64,000 nt of DNA from UBA6059 sp040222235 (GCA_040222235.1 JAVKDO010000037.1:1-64000); one strand, 5' to 3'. Counted from the stretch's first letter, positions 26,703-35,606 are shown. A program made the numbers and translations. Notes: generated by a model not told the origin, from the letters alone.

Positions 26703-27747
26703 CCTTCTTGGGTTTTCTTACGACTGGCTTAGGTCTAAATACCGGTCTAGCTTTCTTAGGAGACTCTGGTTGGGACCCTAATTCTTCTTTACTTGAGGCT
26801 TGTGGTGCCACAGACCTTGGATCGGGTGACTTTTTTGTCTCTCCATCCTTATCTTCCCACCGTGTTTTGACAACAGGCTTAGCCTTGACCACTGGCTTAG
26901 CTTTCATGACGGGTTTTGGCCTGGCAGGTTTAGGCGTTTCCTCGTTGGCACTTTCATCAGTCTTCTTCGGTATTGCCGGTTTAGCCTTCGCCTTCATGAG
27001 TGCCAAAGCTCTTGCCTTGGGATCGTCTGCACTTGAGGTCTGTGACGCCACAGACCTTGGATCGGAAGTTTTTTCTGTCTTTGGCTTAACCTTTGGACGG
27101 AATGCGGGCTTGGGCCGTGCTCCCGTAGTGCCTACGTGTTTTGAAACTACTTCAGCTTCTTTCTGAGCTTTTGCTTCGGCCTTCTCTTTTTCATAGACCT
27201 CCAGCTTTTGCCTGGCTTCCAATATTTCCAGGGGCGTCATTTCAGCGAAGGCATAAGTATGATCTTTCACATCATACTCACTGAAGTCGTAAGCCTTGGT
27301 CATCGTCAAGCACTCTGTCGGGCAGACTGTCGTACAGAGCCCACAAAAGCAGCACTTGGCCATGTCTATATCGAATTTAGCAGCATGGATCCGTTTTGGC
27401 GTGTCATCAGAGGTACGACCAATTTCCTCAGGTGCTTTGATAGGTTCTATTTCGATACAGTCTACCGGACAGATCTTAGCACATTTGTCGCAGACAATGC
27501 AGTCATCAATCTCGTTGTGCAGTCGATAGCGTCCATTATCTGGTACTGGTAGTGATTCATAAGGATACTGTAGCGTGACGATCCCTGTGTCCTGTTTGAA
27601 GTAATCCTTATCTTCCACCCCGATAGGAGTTCGGCTTTCTGTAGCCGCAAATAGATGCTTGAAAGCTAGCTTTAGCCCTGTCCAGAGTGACTTGGTCCCG
27701 CTACCAACACTCCCCATGTACGATGACTTGCGCAGGCCGGGTTTCAT
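26689..27747 (-). CDS. nuoI: NADH-quinone oxidoreductase subunit I with a long Lys/Pro-rich C-terminal tail
   Basis: Residues ~1-185 are a normal NuoI: CIVCDKCAKICPVDC and CCFCGLCTTVCPTEC bind the two 4Fe-4S clusters N6a/N6b. The protein continues to 352 residues, about twice the family length, with a tail rich in Lys, Pro, Ala and Val (for example KPVMKAKPVVKAKPVVKTRW). The tail contains a duplicated segment, SDPRSVASQTSS and PDPRSVAPQASS, encoded by REP-like palindromes. The tail is probably disordered and cytoplasmic. The ATG overlaps the nuoH stop by 4 bp, so the gene is clearly in the operon and expressed; the tail frame is open through to nuoJ, which it overlaps. Confidence 0.93.
   Translation of the reverse strand: MKPGLRKSSYMGSVGSGTKSLWTGLKLAFKHLFAATESRTPIGVEDKDYFKQDTGIVTLQYPYESLPVPDNGRYRLHNEIDDCIVCDKCAKICPVDCIEIEPIKAPEEIGRTSDDTPKRIHAAKFDIDMAKCCFCGLCTTVCPTECLTMTKAYDFSEYDVKDHTYAFAEMTPLEILEARQKLEVYEKEKAEAKAQKEAEVVSKHVGTTGARPKPAFRPKVKPKTEKTSDPRSVASQTSSADDPKARALALMKAKAKPAIPKKTDESANEETPKPARPKPVMKAKPVVKAKPVVKTRWEDKDGETKKSPDPRSVAPQASSKEELGSQPESPKKARPVFRPKPVVRKPKKDGDS
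26791..26825 (-). repeat. REP-like palindrome copy A inside the nuoI tail
   Basis: On the plus strand the segment runs ACTTGAGGCTTGTGG, then TGCCACAGACCTTGGATCGG. It is a degenerate palindrome (8 of 11 arm positions pair) and matches copy B at 27031-27065 in all but about four bases. It is translated in nuoI as PDPRSVAPQASS. Confidence 0.6.
27031..27065 (-). repeat. REP-like palindrome copy B inside the nuoI tail
   Basis: The segment includes AGGTCTGTG, four bases, CACAGACCT, a 9-bp perfect stem, flanked by ACTTG and TGGATCGG as in copy A. It is translated in nuoI as SDPRSVASQTSS. A related palindrome (AAGGTCTGTG, ACT, CACAAACCTT) is found outside genes at 63017-63039. Confidence 0.65.
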
Positions 27748-28826
27748 ATCATCAGCATCCTCCAGAGCCCATTTAATAATAGCAGCACTATGCTGATTGG
27801 TGTAAGATACTTCCAGCTAAAGTTCATCAGTTGATCAACTCGCATACGGGGATAAGTCCATCGCGCCATCATCTGCAAAAATATCAAAAAGAAAGTCTTG
27901 CCAAACAGCCAGAAAGCTCCCCAAAGATGCCCTGATATTGCACCAGGCGTACCACTCGTCCAGTCCGCTAGCGCAACAGTGCCCAGGTTGGGTAATGGTG
28001 TATTCCAACTACCGAGGAATAATATGGATCCCAGTAAACTTACCAGCAGCATCATACCATATTCTGATAGCATAATGATCCCCCAGCGAAATCCAGGATA
28101 CTCTGTATGAAATCCACCGATCAGCTCTGATTCCGATTCCGGTAGGTCAAATGGTGTGCGATTGGCCTCTGCCAGTGAAGAGATGAAGAAGATCACAAAC
28201 ATCGGTAGTAGAAAAGGTGCTCTGAAGATATTCCAGGATAGTATTCCACCGATTTTTGTGGTATCTATTCCCATTGATTTGATGCCGAAGAGATAGTTAG
28301 TGCTATCGCTAAATATGCCTTGCTGGTAGGACATCTCTTGCAGATCGAGTGTCTGGCTGATCATAATCACGCCAATGACACTGAGTCCAAGAGGTACCTC
28401 ATAGGAGATCATTTGGGCGATAGACCGCATTGCCCCGAACAGGGCGAATTTGTTGTTGGAACTCCAGCCAGCGATGAGAATTCCAAGCACATCAAGAGAT
28501 ACAATCGCGAGGAGGAAGTAGACACCCGACTCAGTGCCAGCACCAGCAGCACCCGCAGTGACAGGCAGTACGGCAAATCCCGTAAAGACAGCAGCGAAGA
28601 TCATTAGCGGTGCGAGTTGGAAGAGATGCCTGTCAGCGGCCTTCGGCACTACATCCTCTTTTTGAAGCATTTTGAGAAGATCGGCGATGGTCTGCAAAAG
28701 CCCGTAGTAGCCTACTTCCATGGGCCCCATTCGATCTTGTACAAAGGCCGACACCTTACGCTCTGCATACACCGCAAAAACGACGAATAGGAGCAGAAAA
28801 GGAAGATAAAAGAGGAATGTGTACAT
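27744..28826 (-). CDS. nuoH: NADH-quinone oxidoreductase subunit H
   Basis: An eight-helix complex I subunit with AVYAERKVSAFVQDRMGP, LLQTIADLLKMLQKED, SLAEANRTPFDLPESESELIGGFHTEY and ARWTYPRMRVDQLM, all diagnostic for NuoH. It couples quinone reduction to the proton pumps. The open frame starts with TTG at 28847, but the ATG at 28826 (MYTFLFYLPFLLLFVV) is more likely. It is the first nuo gene here: nuoA-G are absent, and murI is 85 bp upstream in the same direction. Confidence 0.95.
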   Translation of the reverse strand: MYTFLFYLPFLLLFVVFAVYAERKVSAFVQDRMGPMEVGYYGLLQTIADLLKMLQKEDVVPKAADRHLFQLAPLMIFAAVFTGFAVLPVTAGAAGAGTESGVYFLLAIVSLDVLGILIAGWSSNNKFALFGAMRSIAQMISYEVPLGLSVIGVIMISQTLDLQEMSYQQGIFSDSTNYLFGIKSMGIDTTKIGGILSWNIFRAPFLLPMFVIFFISSLAEANRTPFDLPESESELIGGFHTEYPGFRWGIIMLSEYGMMLLVSLLGSILFLGSWNTPLPNLGTVALADWTSGTPGAISGHLWGAFWLFGKTFFLIFLQMMARWTYPRMRVDQLMNFSWKYLTPISIVLLLLNGLWRMLMI

Positions 28827-28911
28827 GGGGAAAGAGGCGTGTAACAACGCATGTAATGCCGACTCGCAATATTACGGATTTATGTATCAACATAAAATCG
28901 GGCAAGTCTGT

Positions 28912-29718
28912 TTATTCCCAGAGTCTATAGCTGTCGAGATGGACATGCTTACCAAAAAATCTCTTGGTAGTGAACTCAAATTCAGTCGTGAAATCCGAGA
29001 TAAAAAACTGATCATCAGCTATCCTTGACTTAGCAGAAAGCTGATGGTAGTCAAGGAAACCTTTGAGCGCTTTGGCGACCGTCTCTGCCGAGTCTATGAC
29101 CTCAACTTTATCTCCTAACAATGCTTCGATCTCTCCCTTGATAATTGGATAGTGTGTGCAACCTAGGATGAGAGAAGTGATATCACTTAGCTCTGGGTCT
29201 TCCAGATATTGCTTGATGATGCCGTGGCTTATCTCATTATTGACAAACCCTTCTTCGATCAATGGAACAAGTAATGGGGTGGCCAGCGCGCTGATCTCCA
29301 CCTTGCTCTTCAAGGCTTTAATTTTATCGGCATAGACACCCGAGTTGACTGTCTGCTTGGTGCCGATCAGACCGATGCGTTCTGTTTTATAGTGTTCTCT
29401 AATGAAGCCTACGACCGGATCTATCACGTTAAAGACCTGTGCCCTTGATCCCGCATATTCCTTGACCAACTCATAGGCTGCTGCAGAGGCTGAATTGCAT
29501 GCGATGAGGACGACTTTGCAACCTTTGGAGAGTAAGAAATCAGTAATCTTAACAGAATAGGCCTGAATGGCGGCCGTAGATTTATCCCCGTAAGGCAAAT
29601 GTGCTGTATCACCGAAATAGATCAATTGTTCCGCCGGCAGCAGTGCTTTGACTGCTCTTGCCACAGTCAGGCCACCAATGCCACTATCAAAGATGCCGAT
29701 GGGTGCGTTTGATTTCAT
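28912..29718 (-). CDS. murI: Glutamate racemase
   Basis: The protein has GIFDSGIGGLTVARAVKALLP at the N terminus, the first catalytic Cys in IACNSASAAAYE and the second in LILGCTHYPII, the complete glutamate racemase pattern. It supplies D-glutamate for peptidoglycan. The ATG at 29718 gives the family N terminus; upstream codons to 29793 run through a terminator hairpin and are not coding. It is the head of the minus-strand run leading to nuoH-N and purF, and only about 35 bp separate its start from that hairpin. Confidence 0.95.
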   Translation of the reverse strand: MKSNAPIGIFDSGIGGLTVARAVKALLPAEQLIYFGDTAHLPYGDKSTAAIQAYSVKITDFLLSKGCKVVLIACNSASAAAYELVKEYAGSRAQVFNVIDPVVGFIREHYKTERIGLIGTKQTVNSGVYADKIKALKSKVEISALATPLLVPLIEEGFVNNEISHGIIKQYLEDPELSDITSLILGCTHYPIIKGEIEALLGDKVEVIDSAETVAKALKGFLDYHQLSAKSRIADDQFFISDFTTEFEFTTKRFFGKHVHLDSYRLWE

Positions 29719-29730
29719 GGTGCAAATATT

Positions 29731-29744
29731 TTGATTACAATCAA
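29731..29744 (-). promoter_or_regulatory. Short palindrome in the murI upstream region
   Basis: TTGATT, two bases, AATCAA lies 13 bp before the murI start, between it and the terminator-like hairpin. It may be an operator or simply overlap the promoter; the neighbouring ATATTTG resembles a Bacteroidota -7 box only loosely. Confidence 0.3.
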
Positions 29745-29749
29745 GAAGA

Positions 29750-29785
29750 AATAAAAACCCCGAGCGATCAGATCCCTCGGGGTTT
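29750..29785 (-). terminator. Terminator-like hairpin upstream of murI
   Basis: A 10-bp perfect stem (AAACCCCGAG and CTCGGGGTTT, 11-base loop) is followed on the minus strand by TTTATTTC. No gene on the minus strand lies directly upstream that it could end, since 29939 onward is a plus-strand gene. It could be an attenuator of murI or the end of an unannotated small RNA. Confidence 0.6.
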
Positions 29786-29938
29786 GCAAGCAAAGAGGTT
29801 AAAAATATAATTAAGACTTAAAGTTAGTCAGAATAAGACTAAAAGTGGAAGTTTCACTTTTGAGAGCATTGAGCTTTTGTATGCTATGAGAATTGTTGGA
29901 AATAGGCATCTGATCGGTGATTTGTCTATCTTTCTATA

Positions 29939-30415
29939 ATGAAGTTGATCTACGTTGACACCTCCGTTTTTGGAGGCAATTATGATGACGAATTCAGACT
30001 CTGGTCCGGGTTGTTCTTCAATAGGGTCTTTGATACAGAGATCAAGCTAATTTACTCTTCTGTTGCTGAAGACGAATTGATGAATGCTCCGGAGAAAGTA
30101 AAGACATTCGTTAAAACAATACCTTCCAAAAATATTTTAAAATCAGAGTTAACTGAAGAAGCGATCGTACTGGCAGAGGATTATTTAAGTGAGCGTGTGG
30201 TGGGAGAATCGAGCAGGGCCGATTGTTATCATATTGCTATGGCTACCGTACTTAAGGCTGATGTGCTTGTGAGTTGGAATTTTAAACATATCGTCAACGT
30301 TCAAAGAATAAATGGGTATAATGCTGTTAACTTAAAGCGAGGGTATCGAACCATAGAAATAAGAAATCCTAGAGAAATATTTGACTATGAAGACACTGAT
30401 GAAAAAGGATTTTGA
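29939..30415 (+). CDS. PIN-domain protein, module 2 (putative RNase toxin)
   Basis: A 158-residue PIN protein with IYVDTSVFGGNYDDEF, SRADCYHIAMATVLKADVLVSWNFKHIVN and a C-terminal IEIRNPREIFDYED. It is clearly related to the PIN proteins at 12840 and 43444 over the full length. The three acidic residues expected for RNase activity are kept (Asp7, a Glu in VAEDELMNAP, and the Asp of ADCYH). A small gene overlaps its last 29 bp. It sits divergent from murI with its own upstream region. Confidence 0.8.
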   Translation: MKLIYVDTSVFGGNYDDEFRLWSGLFFNRVFDTEIKLIYSSVAEDELMNAPEKVKTFVKTIPSKNILKSELTEEAIVLAEDYLSERVVGESSRADCYHIAMATVLKADVLVSWNFKHIVNVQRINGYNAVNLKRGYRTIEIRNPREIFDYEDTDEKGF

Positions 30416-30536
30416 TTGCGTGGAGTCTGTAAGGGCCGAGCGAGATCGCATTGCAAAGGCTACAGTAGGTAAGTCGCCGCTGGAGATTATAGCATATTTT
30501 AAAGAGAGAAAACAGCAGTCGGAAAAGAAGGGCTAA
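30387..30536 (+). CDS. Small downstream partner of PIN module 2 (putative antitoxin)
   Basis: A 49-codon gene starts 29 bp inside the PIN gene in another frame and encodes DFDCVESVRAERDRIAKATV followed by GKSPLEIIAYFKERKQQ. It does not align well with the small partners of modules 1 and 3, so the antitoxin seems to have been exchanged while the PIN gene stayed. Codon pattern and the matching position in the module support it; function is inferred. Confidence 0.55.
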   Translation: MKTLMKKDFDCVESVRAERDRIAKATVGKSPLEIIAYFKERKQQSEKKG

Positions 30537-30616
30537 GTGCTGTCAGCAATATCATAGGTCAGCGTGGTACCATATGCATTGGTAATCAGTACTCAATGGG
30601 CGGCAAATAGCAAATG

Positions 30617-30985
30617 CTACTCCCGAGAATGCTCAATATCTGACTCTGAAGGGTCTTCAAGTTCGTCTGCGGGTATTGCCACTATTTTGCCATTCTCAGA
30701 GACGATTAGTGGGCTATTCATTCTTTTTTTTTAGGCGATCAATTTCTTTTTCGACAAAAGAAGCCCTAGCTCGACTTGACGGCCTAATTCTGACAATTCT
30801 TTTTCAGGTTCAAGTTCATTCATTAAGTTTCGAAATTAATACATTCCAATTTTCATCTTCCTCAGAAGCGGTTTTAATGCCGAATACGTTTGTTGGTAAG
30901 TCAAAAAATCTTCATCAATAGTAAAAATACTGTAGGACTCTGAGCTACATTTTTATCATTTAATGATTTCCAGGCCGTATTGCCA
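30617..30985 (-). pseudogene. Decayed cluster of small genes on the minus strand
   Basis: Three short coding traces follow each other on the minus strand. The first, near 30940-30800, reads YSIFTIDEDF and, after a one-base shift at a T run, KTASEEDENWNVLISKLNE-stop. The second, 30820-30710, reads MNELEPEKELSELGRQVEL then, shifted, SFVEKEIDRLKKKNE-stop. The third, 30617-30721, is an intact 34-codon frame MNSPLIVSENGKIVAIPADE..., whose ATG overlaps the previous stop. The peptides look like small toxin-antitoxin-type proteins, but the family is not recognised. The 524 bp between 30537 and 31061 hold nothing else I can support. Confidence 0.4.
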
Positions 30986-31061
30986 ACTGTGTAATTCGTT
31001 CAAATCAAAATGCCACTTTTCATAGTTTTGAGGTTCAATTAACAACATTGAACACAGACTC

Positions 31062-34000
31062 ATGCTAAAGCAGCTCTCACTACTACTCTTCATGATCGCC
31101 TCTTTCGCGGTGGTCGGTCAGCAAAACCCTTTGATCATCTCCCCCTCGCTCAATAGCGATGGTACGGCAATCGCCTTCTCCTACCAAGGAGACATCTTGA
31201 CTGCTGATGCAGATGGCAGCAATGCCAAGCGTCTGACCATCCACGAGGGGTATGAGACATTTCCTCAGTGGAGTGCTGACGGTAGCCAGATCGCCTTCTC
31301 CAGCGACCGCTATGGCAACCATGATATCTTCACTATTCCGGTAGGAGGAGGTACCCCTAATCGGCTGACCTATCATTCTGCATCGGACCACTTAAGTAGC
31401 TGGTCAGCGGATGGTCAGTTGGTATTTGGAACGAGGCGACTGTATGCACAGGTGGAGCGTGAGTGGGAGATATACACATCCAGCCCCGATGGAAGCACAC
31501 CTGTGAGATTGATGGATGCATTGGGTTTCGATGCGGCGTATTCTCCCGATCAAAGTATGATTGCTTTCGTGCGCGGTACTTGCCGTACTGCACGTGAGGC
31601 GTATCAGGGACCGGCTAACCGTAATGTTTGGCTCTATCATGTGGCTTCCAATGAGTATTCACAGGTCACTACATTCGAAGGAAATGATTTCAATCCTGCT
31701 TGGAAGGATAACTCCACATTGCTATTTATTAGCTCCGAGAGTGGTAAGTACAACATCCATGAAGCCACATTGTCAAGTGACAAGAAGAGTGTTAGTTCAA
31801 CAAGACAAATTACTACAGAGACGGAGTTTGGGTTAATGTCATTTGGCGCTAGCCGCAATGGTCAAAAGCTAGTGTATAACACCTTGGAAAAGTTAGCAAT
31901 TATAGATATTGCTTCTGGAGCTGTTTCTGAGGTCAGCGTTGATCTAGGCTCAGACTATCGATTTGATCCTATCGTAAAAAAGACCATCAGCAACGATATG
32001 GAGAGCTATGCGATCTCTCCTAACGGAAAATATGCAGCCTACATAACTCGCGGTGAGGTCTTCGTGACCTCAACTGATAAAGAAATTACACGTACCCGCC
32101 GGATCACAGCAACATCTGGTCGTGAATTGCTAGTGGATTGGCTGAATGACTCAACCCTTGTTTACAGCTCGGATCAGGATGGTCAGTACGACTTGTTTGC
32201 GGTAGCAAGTGCCGATGCTGAGGAATCAAACATCTTCAAGACATTGAAGCTTAATCACACCAGAATAACGAATACTCCAGACGATGAAATGTCTTTTCAT
32301 ATTTCTCCTGATGCAAAGCAGATCGCGATACTACGAGATCGAGGAGTGTTGGCCATGGCCTCCATTTCTGGTAAGGGAGCACTCGCAAATGAGCGAGTGA
32401 TGCTAGACGGCTGGAGTACGCCTTCTGGGATCAGCTGGTCACCTGACAGCAAGTGGCTCGCCTATTCGCTCTCAGATCTTGACTTCAATGAGGAGGTCTA
32501 CATCCATAAGGCAGATAATAGCACTGCACCTATCAATGTGAGTATGCACCCGAGATCAGACGAGGGGCCGTTCTGGAGCCCTGATGGTAGTAAGCTGGGG
32601 TTCGTTTCTATTCGGAATAATGGTGACTATGATGTATGGTTTGCGTGGCTCAATAAGGAGGACTGGGAACGAACACAAGAAGAATGGAAGCGATCCGGTG
32701 AGGAGGAAGATGATACTGATGATGAGGCTGATGTAATCGTAAAAGTAGATACAGAGGGTATATATGAGCGACTGACGCAGGTCACGTCAGCCCCCGGGAA
32801 TGAATCGGATATCCAATTCAGCAATGATGGTGAAACCATCTACTACGTCACCTCTGGAGGAGGTCGGCAGGGCATCAAGGTGGATGAGAATCTCTACAGT
32901 GTCAAATGGGATGGCAAGGAGCGAAAGGAATTACTAGGTGGAGATCAATCTCCTGAGGACTTATTCTTGAGTGAAGATGGCAAGTCACTGTTTGCTTTGA
33001 CTAAGGGCGGTAAGCTTGTCAATGTAGATGTCAAGGCAGCTAAGTCTGAGACAATCTCCGCTACTGCAAAAATGGAAGTGGATGTGATGGGTGAACGCGA
33101 CCAAATGTTCGAAGAAGCATGGCGCACCCTGGATAAGGGTTTTTATGACCCAAACTTCCACGGTCAGGACTTTAATGCACTGAAGGCACAGTACAAGCCG
33201 ATTGCACTGCAAGCCAGTACTCAAGAGGATTTTCAGGAGGTCTTCAATCTTATGCTCGGTCAGCTCAATGCTAGCCATATGGGTATGTATAGAGTGGCAA
33301 ATCCGAAGGAGACCCAGAAGGACAAGACAGGATTGATTGGTGCAGAACTAAGACCAGCAAACAATGGCTTGGAGGTTTCGGCAATCGTACCCGAAAGTCC
33401 CGCTGATAAGGCAGCTAGTAAACTAACGGTGGGAGACAAAATCATCGGTGTAGGATCTGAGATGCTCGATGGTCAGTCCAACTTCTACAGTTTGATGAAT
33501 GACAAGGCTAATGCGCCACTGCTGCTGACAGTAAGAAATGCGGCTGGCGCTCAGCGAGAAGTGGTCATTTGGCCAGTAGCTAGCCTGAGAACAGAGCTGT
33601 ATAATTCCTGGGTCAAAGAGCGAAGAAGACTCACTGACGAGTATTCGAATGGCCAACTGGGCTATCTGCATATCCAAGGCATGAACTGGACGAGTTTCGA
33701 ACGCTTCGAAAGAGACCTGATGGCGGCAGGTTATGGGAAGAAGGGTATAGTAATCGATGTACGATACAATGGTGGAGGCTGGACGACCGACTACCTGATG
33801 ACCGTGCTTAGTGCGAAGCAGCATGCCTATACCATTCCCCGCGGTGCTTCCGACAATCTGGATGCGGATCACCTGCAGTACAAGGAGAAATATCCTTTTG
33901 GTGAGCGCTATCCATTGGCGGCCTGGACTAAGCCCGCCGTGACTATCTGCAATGAGAGCAGCTACTCCAATGCCGAGATCTTCTCTCATGCTTTCAAGAC

Positions 34001-34253
34001 CTTGGATCGAGGTACCTTGGTTGGTAAAGCGACTTTCGGAGCGGTCATCTCAACGGGGGGTCGTACGCTTATTGATGGTGCATTGATCAGACTGCCCTTC
34101 AGAGCGTGGTATGTAAAGGCGACCGAGGAGAACATGGAGCTCGGACCTGCTGTACCAGATGTATTTGTGGAAAACCCACCAGCTTACAAAGCTGCTGGGA
34201 TCGATCCGCAGCTGGAGAAGTCAGTGGAGGTGTTGCTCAGAGAGATGGAGTAA
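31062..34253 (+). CDS. Tricorn-like S41 protease, exported
   Basis: A signal peptide (to about residue 19, VVGQQ) precedes about 600 residues of TolB/WD40-type beta-propeller repeats (LTIHEGYETFPQWSADGSQIAFSS and others). An acidic low-complexity stretch (EEEDDTDDEAD) sits near residue 550. The rest is a tricorn core domain (MFEEAWRTLDKGFYDPNFHG), a PDZ domain (GLEVSAIVPESPADKAA) and an S41 peptidase domain with VIDVRYNGGGW and NESSYSNAEIF (Ser nucleophile). Tricorn-like proteases degrade oligopeptides; here in the periplasm. The 1063-residue length is typical. It is monocistronic. Confidence 0.92.
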   Translation: MLKQLSLLLFMIASFAVVGQQNPLIISPSLNSDGTAIAFSYQGDILTADADGSNAKRLTIHEGYETFPQWSADGSQIAFSSDRYGNHDIFTIPVGGGTPNRLTYHSASDHLSSWSADGQLVFGTRRLYAQVEREWEIYTSSPDGSTPVRLMDALGFDAAYSPDQSMIAFVRGTCRTAREAYQGPANRNVWLYHVASNEYSQVTTFEGNDFNPAWKDNSTLLFISSESGKYNIHEATLSSDKKSVSSTRQITTETEFGLMSFGASRNGQKLVYNTLEKLAIIDIASGAVSEVSVDLGSDYRFDPIVKKTISNDMESYAISPNGKYAAYITRGEVFVTSTDKEITRTRRITATSGRELLVDWLNDSTLVYSSDQDGQYDLFAVASADAEESNIFKTLKLNHTRITNTPDDEMSFHISPDAKQIAILRDRGVLAMASISGKGALANERVMLDGWSTPSGISWSPDSKWLAYSLSDLDFNEEVYIHKADNSTAPINVSMHPRSDEGPFWSPDGSKLGFVSIRNNGDYDVWFAWLNKEDWERTQEEWKRSGEEEDDTDDEADVIVKVDTEGIYERLTQVTSAPGNESDIQFSNDGETIYYVTSGGGRQGIKVDENLYSVKWDGKERKELLGGDQSPEDLFLSEDGKSLFALTKGGKLVNVDVKAAKSETISATAKMEVDVMGERDQMFEEAWRTLDKGFYDPNFHGQDFNALKAQYKPIALQASTQEDFQEVFNLMLGQLNASHMGMYRVANPKETQKDKTGLIGAELRPANNGLEVSAIVPESPADKAASKLTVGDKIIGVGSEMLDGQSNFYSLMNDKANAPLLLTVRNAAGAQREVVIWPVASLRTELYNSWVKERRRLTDEYSNGQLGYLHIQGMNWTSFERFERDLMAAGYGKKGIVIDVRYNGGGWTTDYLMTVLSAKQHAYTIPRGASDNLDADHLQYKEKYPFGERYPLAAWTKPAVTICNESSYSNAEIFSHAFKTLDRGTLVGKATFGAVISTGGRTLIDGALIRLPFRAWYVKATEENMELGPAVPDVFVENPPAYKAAGIDPQLEKSVEVLLREME

Positions 34254-34310
34254 TTGCCTCGGTTTCGTGAAGTAGTTTATGTAGATGTATATCACATCCT
34301 GATGAGTGAT

Positions 34311-34793
34311 TCAATTGGTAGGCTTAATCTTGACATCTAATAGCCTTTTAGAAATTTGAGGGTCAAGAATGGTAAAAGCTTTTGACCCATCAACATGTAG
34401 TTTAAATTCATCTGCTACTTTGGATACTTCTACACTGAAGCTTTTAGGTAACACAAAATTTCTTGATCTCAGTATCACCTTCATTCTGATTTTATCAAAA
34501 TGATACCAACGACGAAACACTTTTATGCGGCCATTTGAAACAATTACTTTGTAGATAACTCTTTGTAAGAATATATTCCATCGAAACATTTGGATGATAC
34601 CTGATGAAATCATCGTGCCTACAATAAGGATGATTGAGGATATGATGAGGTCGTTAGAATCGCCCCAGTCTATAAACAGATATGATAATAAAAATACTCC
34701 AATAATGACAATCAGCGGAATTCTCACAAGGTAGTGCAGCGCGTTGCTTCGCACCTGATAAAGTCGCGTATCCTTCATAAGAATAGAATCCAT
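34311..34793 (-). CDS. Uncharacterised membrane protein with two helices
   Basis: The 160-residue protein has two hydrophobic helices (LVRIPLIVIIGVFLLSYLFI and LIISSIILIVGTMISSGII) and a soluble, beta-rich C-terminal domain that resembles a PH-like fold of small bacterial membrane proteins. I do not recognise the family. It is AT-rich relative to the surrounding genes and lies next to another small two-helix protein in the same direction. Confidence 0.6.
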   Translation of the reverse strand: MDSILMKDTRLYQVRSNALHYLVRIPLIVIIGVFLLSYLFIDWGDSNDLIISSIILIVGTMISSGIIQMFRWNIFLQRVIYKVIVSNGRIKVFRRWYHFDKIRMKVILRSRNFVLPKSFSVEVSKVADEFKLHVDGSKAFTILDPQISKRLLDVKIKPTN

Positions 34794-34939
34794 GGCATTA
34801 GGTTTACTTTCTTATGTTGATTTTTGGATCACTCTGGATGTATAGTCTAGCCATCATTAATAATATTAACATTAGGAATCTTAACAAATCGTTGGAATTA
34901 AATATAGCCTCAATACTTAATTGTTCCTAGCTTAATACA

Positions 34940-35392
34940 CTATCCCCCAACCACCGGAATGCTCTTTGTAGTTGCCGCTTCTCTCAGTGCCCTTTTTACG
35001 TCTTTTGAAACCGATGCAGAGGTGCTTAATTTAAAGTCCATATAAACACCATCTACCAGAAAGCTTATCTTTCGTATTCCTAGCTTCAGCTCTGAAATAG
35101 ATGTCCAATGCAGCACGGCCGTCCTCACAAATACTCCAGGTCTGATAATGATAGTTTCTTCATTGATACTAACCTGGGGCGTCCAGGGAAGATAGAATCC
35201 GAAGTAGGTGACGCCATAGGCTATGATGAACAGCCCAAAAGAAGTATTCCAAGTCCCAGAGACCGGTCGGCCGCCTTCCAAAAAAGAGTTAATGCCAACG
35301 AACAAATAGCCGCTTCCTAGAAAGAGCAATAGCAATAACATTATCTTATCTGGAATCTGAATACTGTGATTAAGTCTAATTTTCTTATCCAT
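34940..35392 (-). CDS. Uncharacterised small membrane protein
   Basis: The 150-residue protein has two hydrophobic helices (IMLLLLLFLGSGYLFVGI and FGLFIIAYGVTYFGFYLPW), then a beta-rich tail (VSINEETIIIRPGVFVRTAVLHW) like a bacterial PH/DUF304-type domain. Topology and order match the protein at 34311, so the pair may be paralogous or function together. No specific role can be assigned. Confidence 0.6.
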   Translation of the reverse strand: MDKKIRLNHSIQIPDKIMLLLLLFLGSGYLFVGINSFLEGGRPVSGTWNTSFGLFIIAYGVTYFGFYLPWTPQVSINEETIIIRPGVFVRTAVLHWTSISELKLGIRKISFLVDGVYMDFKLSTSASVSKDVKRALREAATTKSIPVVGG

Positions 35393-35448
35393 AGCGCAGT
35401 GAGTAATAAAGGTACAATAGTGATATCACTTTTGCTCGCTTCACAGAT

Positions 35449-35481
35449 AGACCTACGAAGTTTTTGAAACTTCGTAGGTCT
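35449..35481. repeat. Perfect 15-bp palindrome hairpin
   Basis: AGACCTACGAAGTTT, TTG loop, and the exact complement. It is 57 bp upstream of the 34940-35392 gene and far from the 35607 gene, so it is not an obvious terminator. It shares its 15-bp stem/3-base loop geometry with the hairpin at 62862, suggesting a REP-type extragenic palindrome. Confidence 0.75.
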
Positions 35482-35606
35482 GGATTCCAATGCCCAGTTC
35501 TCAAAAGAGTTAAACATGTTCCTGCAAATATTGCCCTATTCATCTTATTTGAATAACTAAGTAATTAGTTATTGCTATATTGATAGCTCACTAACCAACC
35601 TTTGAC

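Noticed and set aside
26678..27166. 162-codon plus-strand frame antisense to the nuoI tail
   Set aside because: It mirrors the repetitive Lys/Pro codons of nuoI; the protein is Leu/Gly repeats with no family.
30676..30921. 81-codon plus-strand frame
   Set aside because: It runs antisense to the decayed minus-strand peptides, and its product is a low-complexity Phe-rich string.
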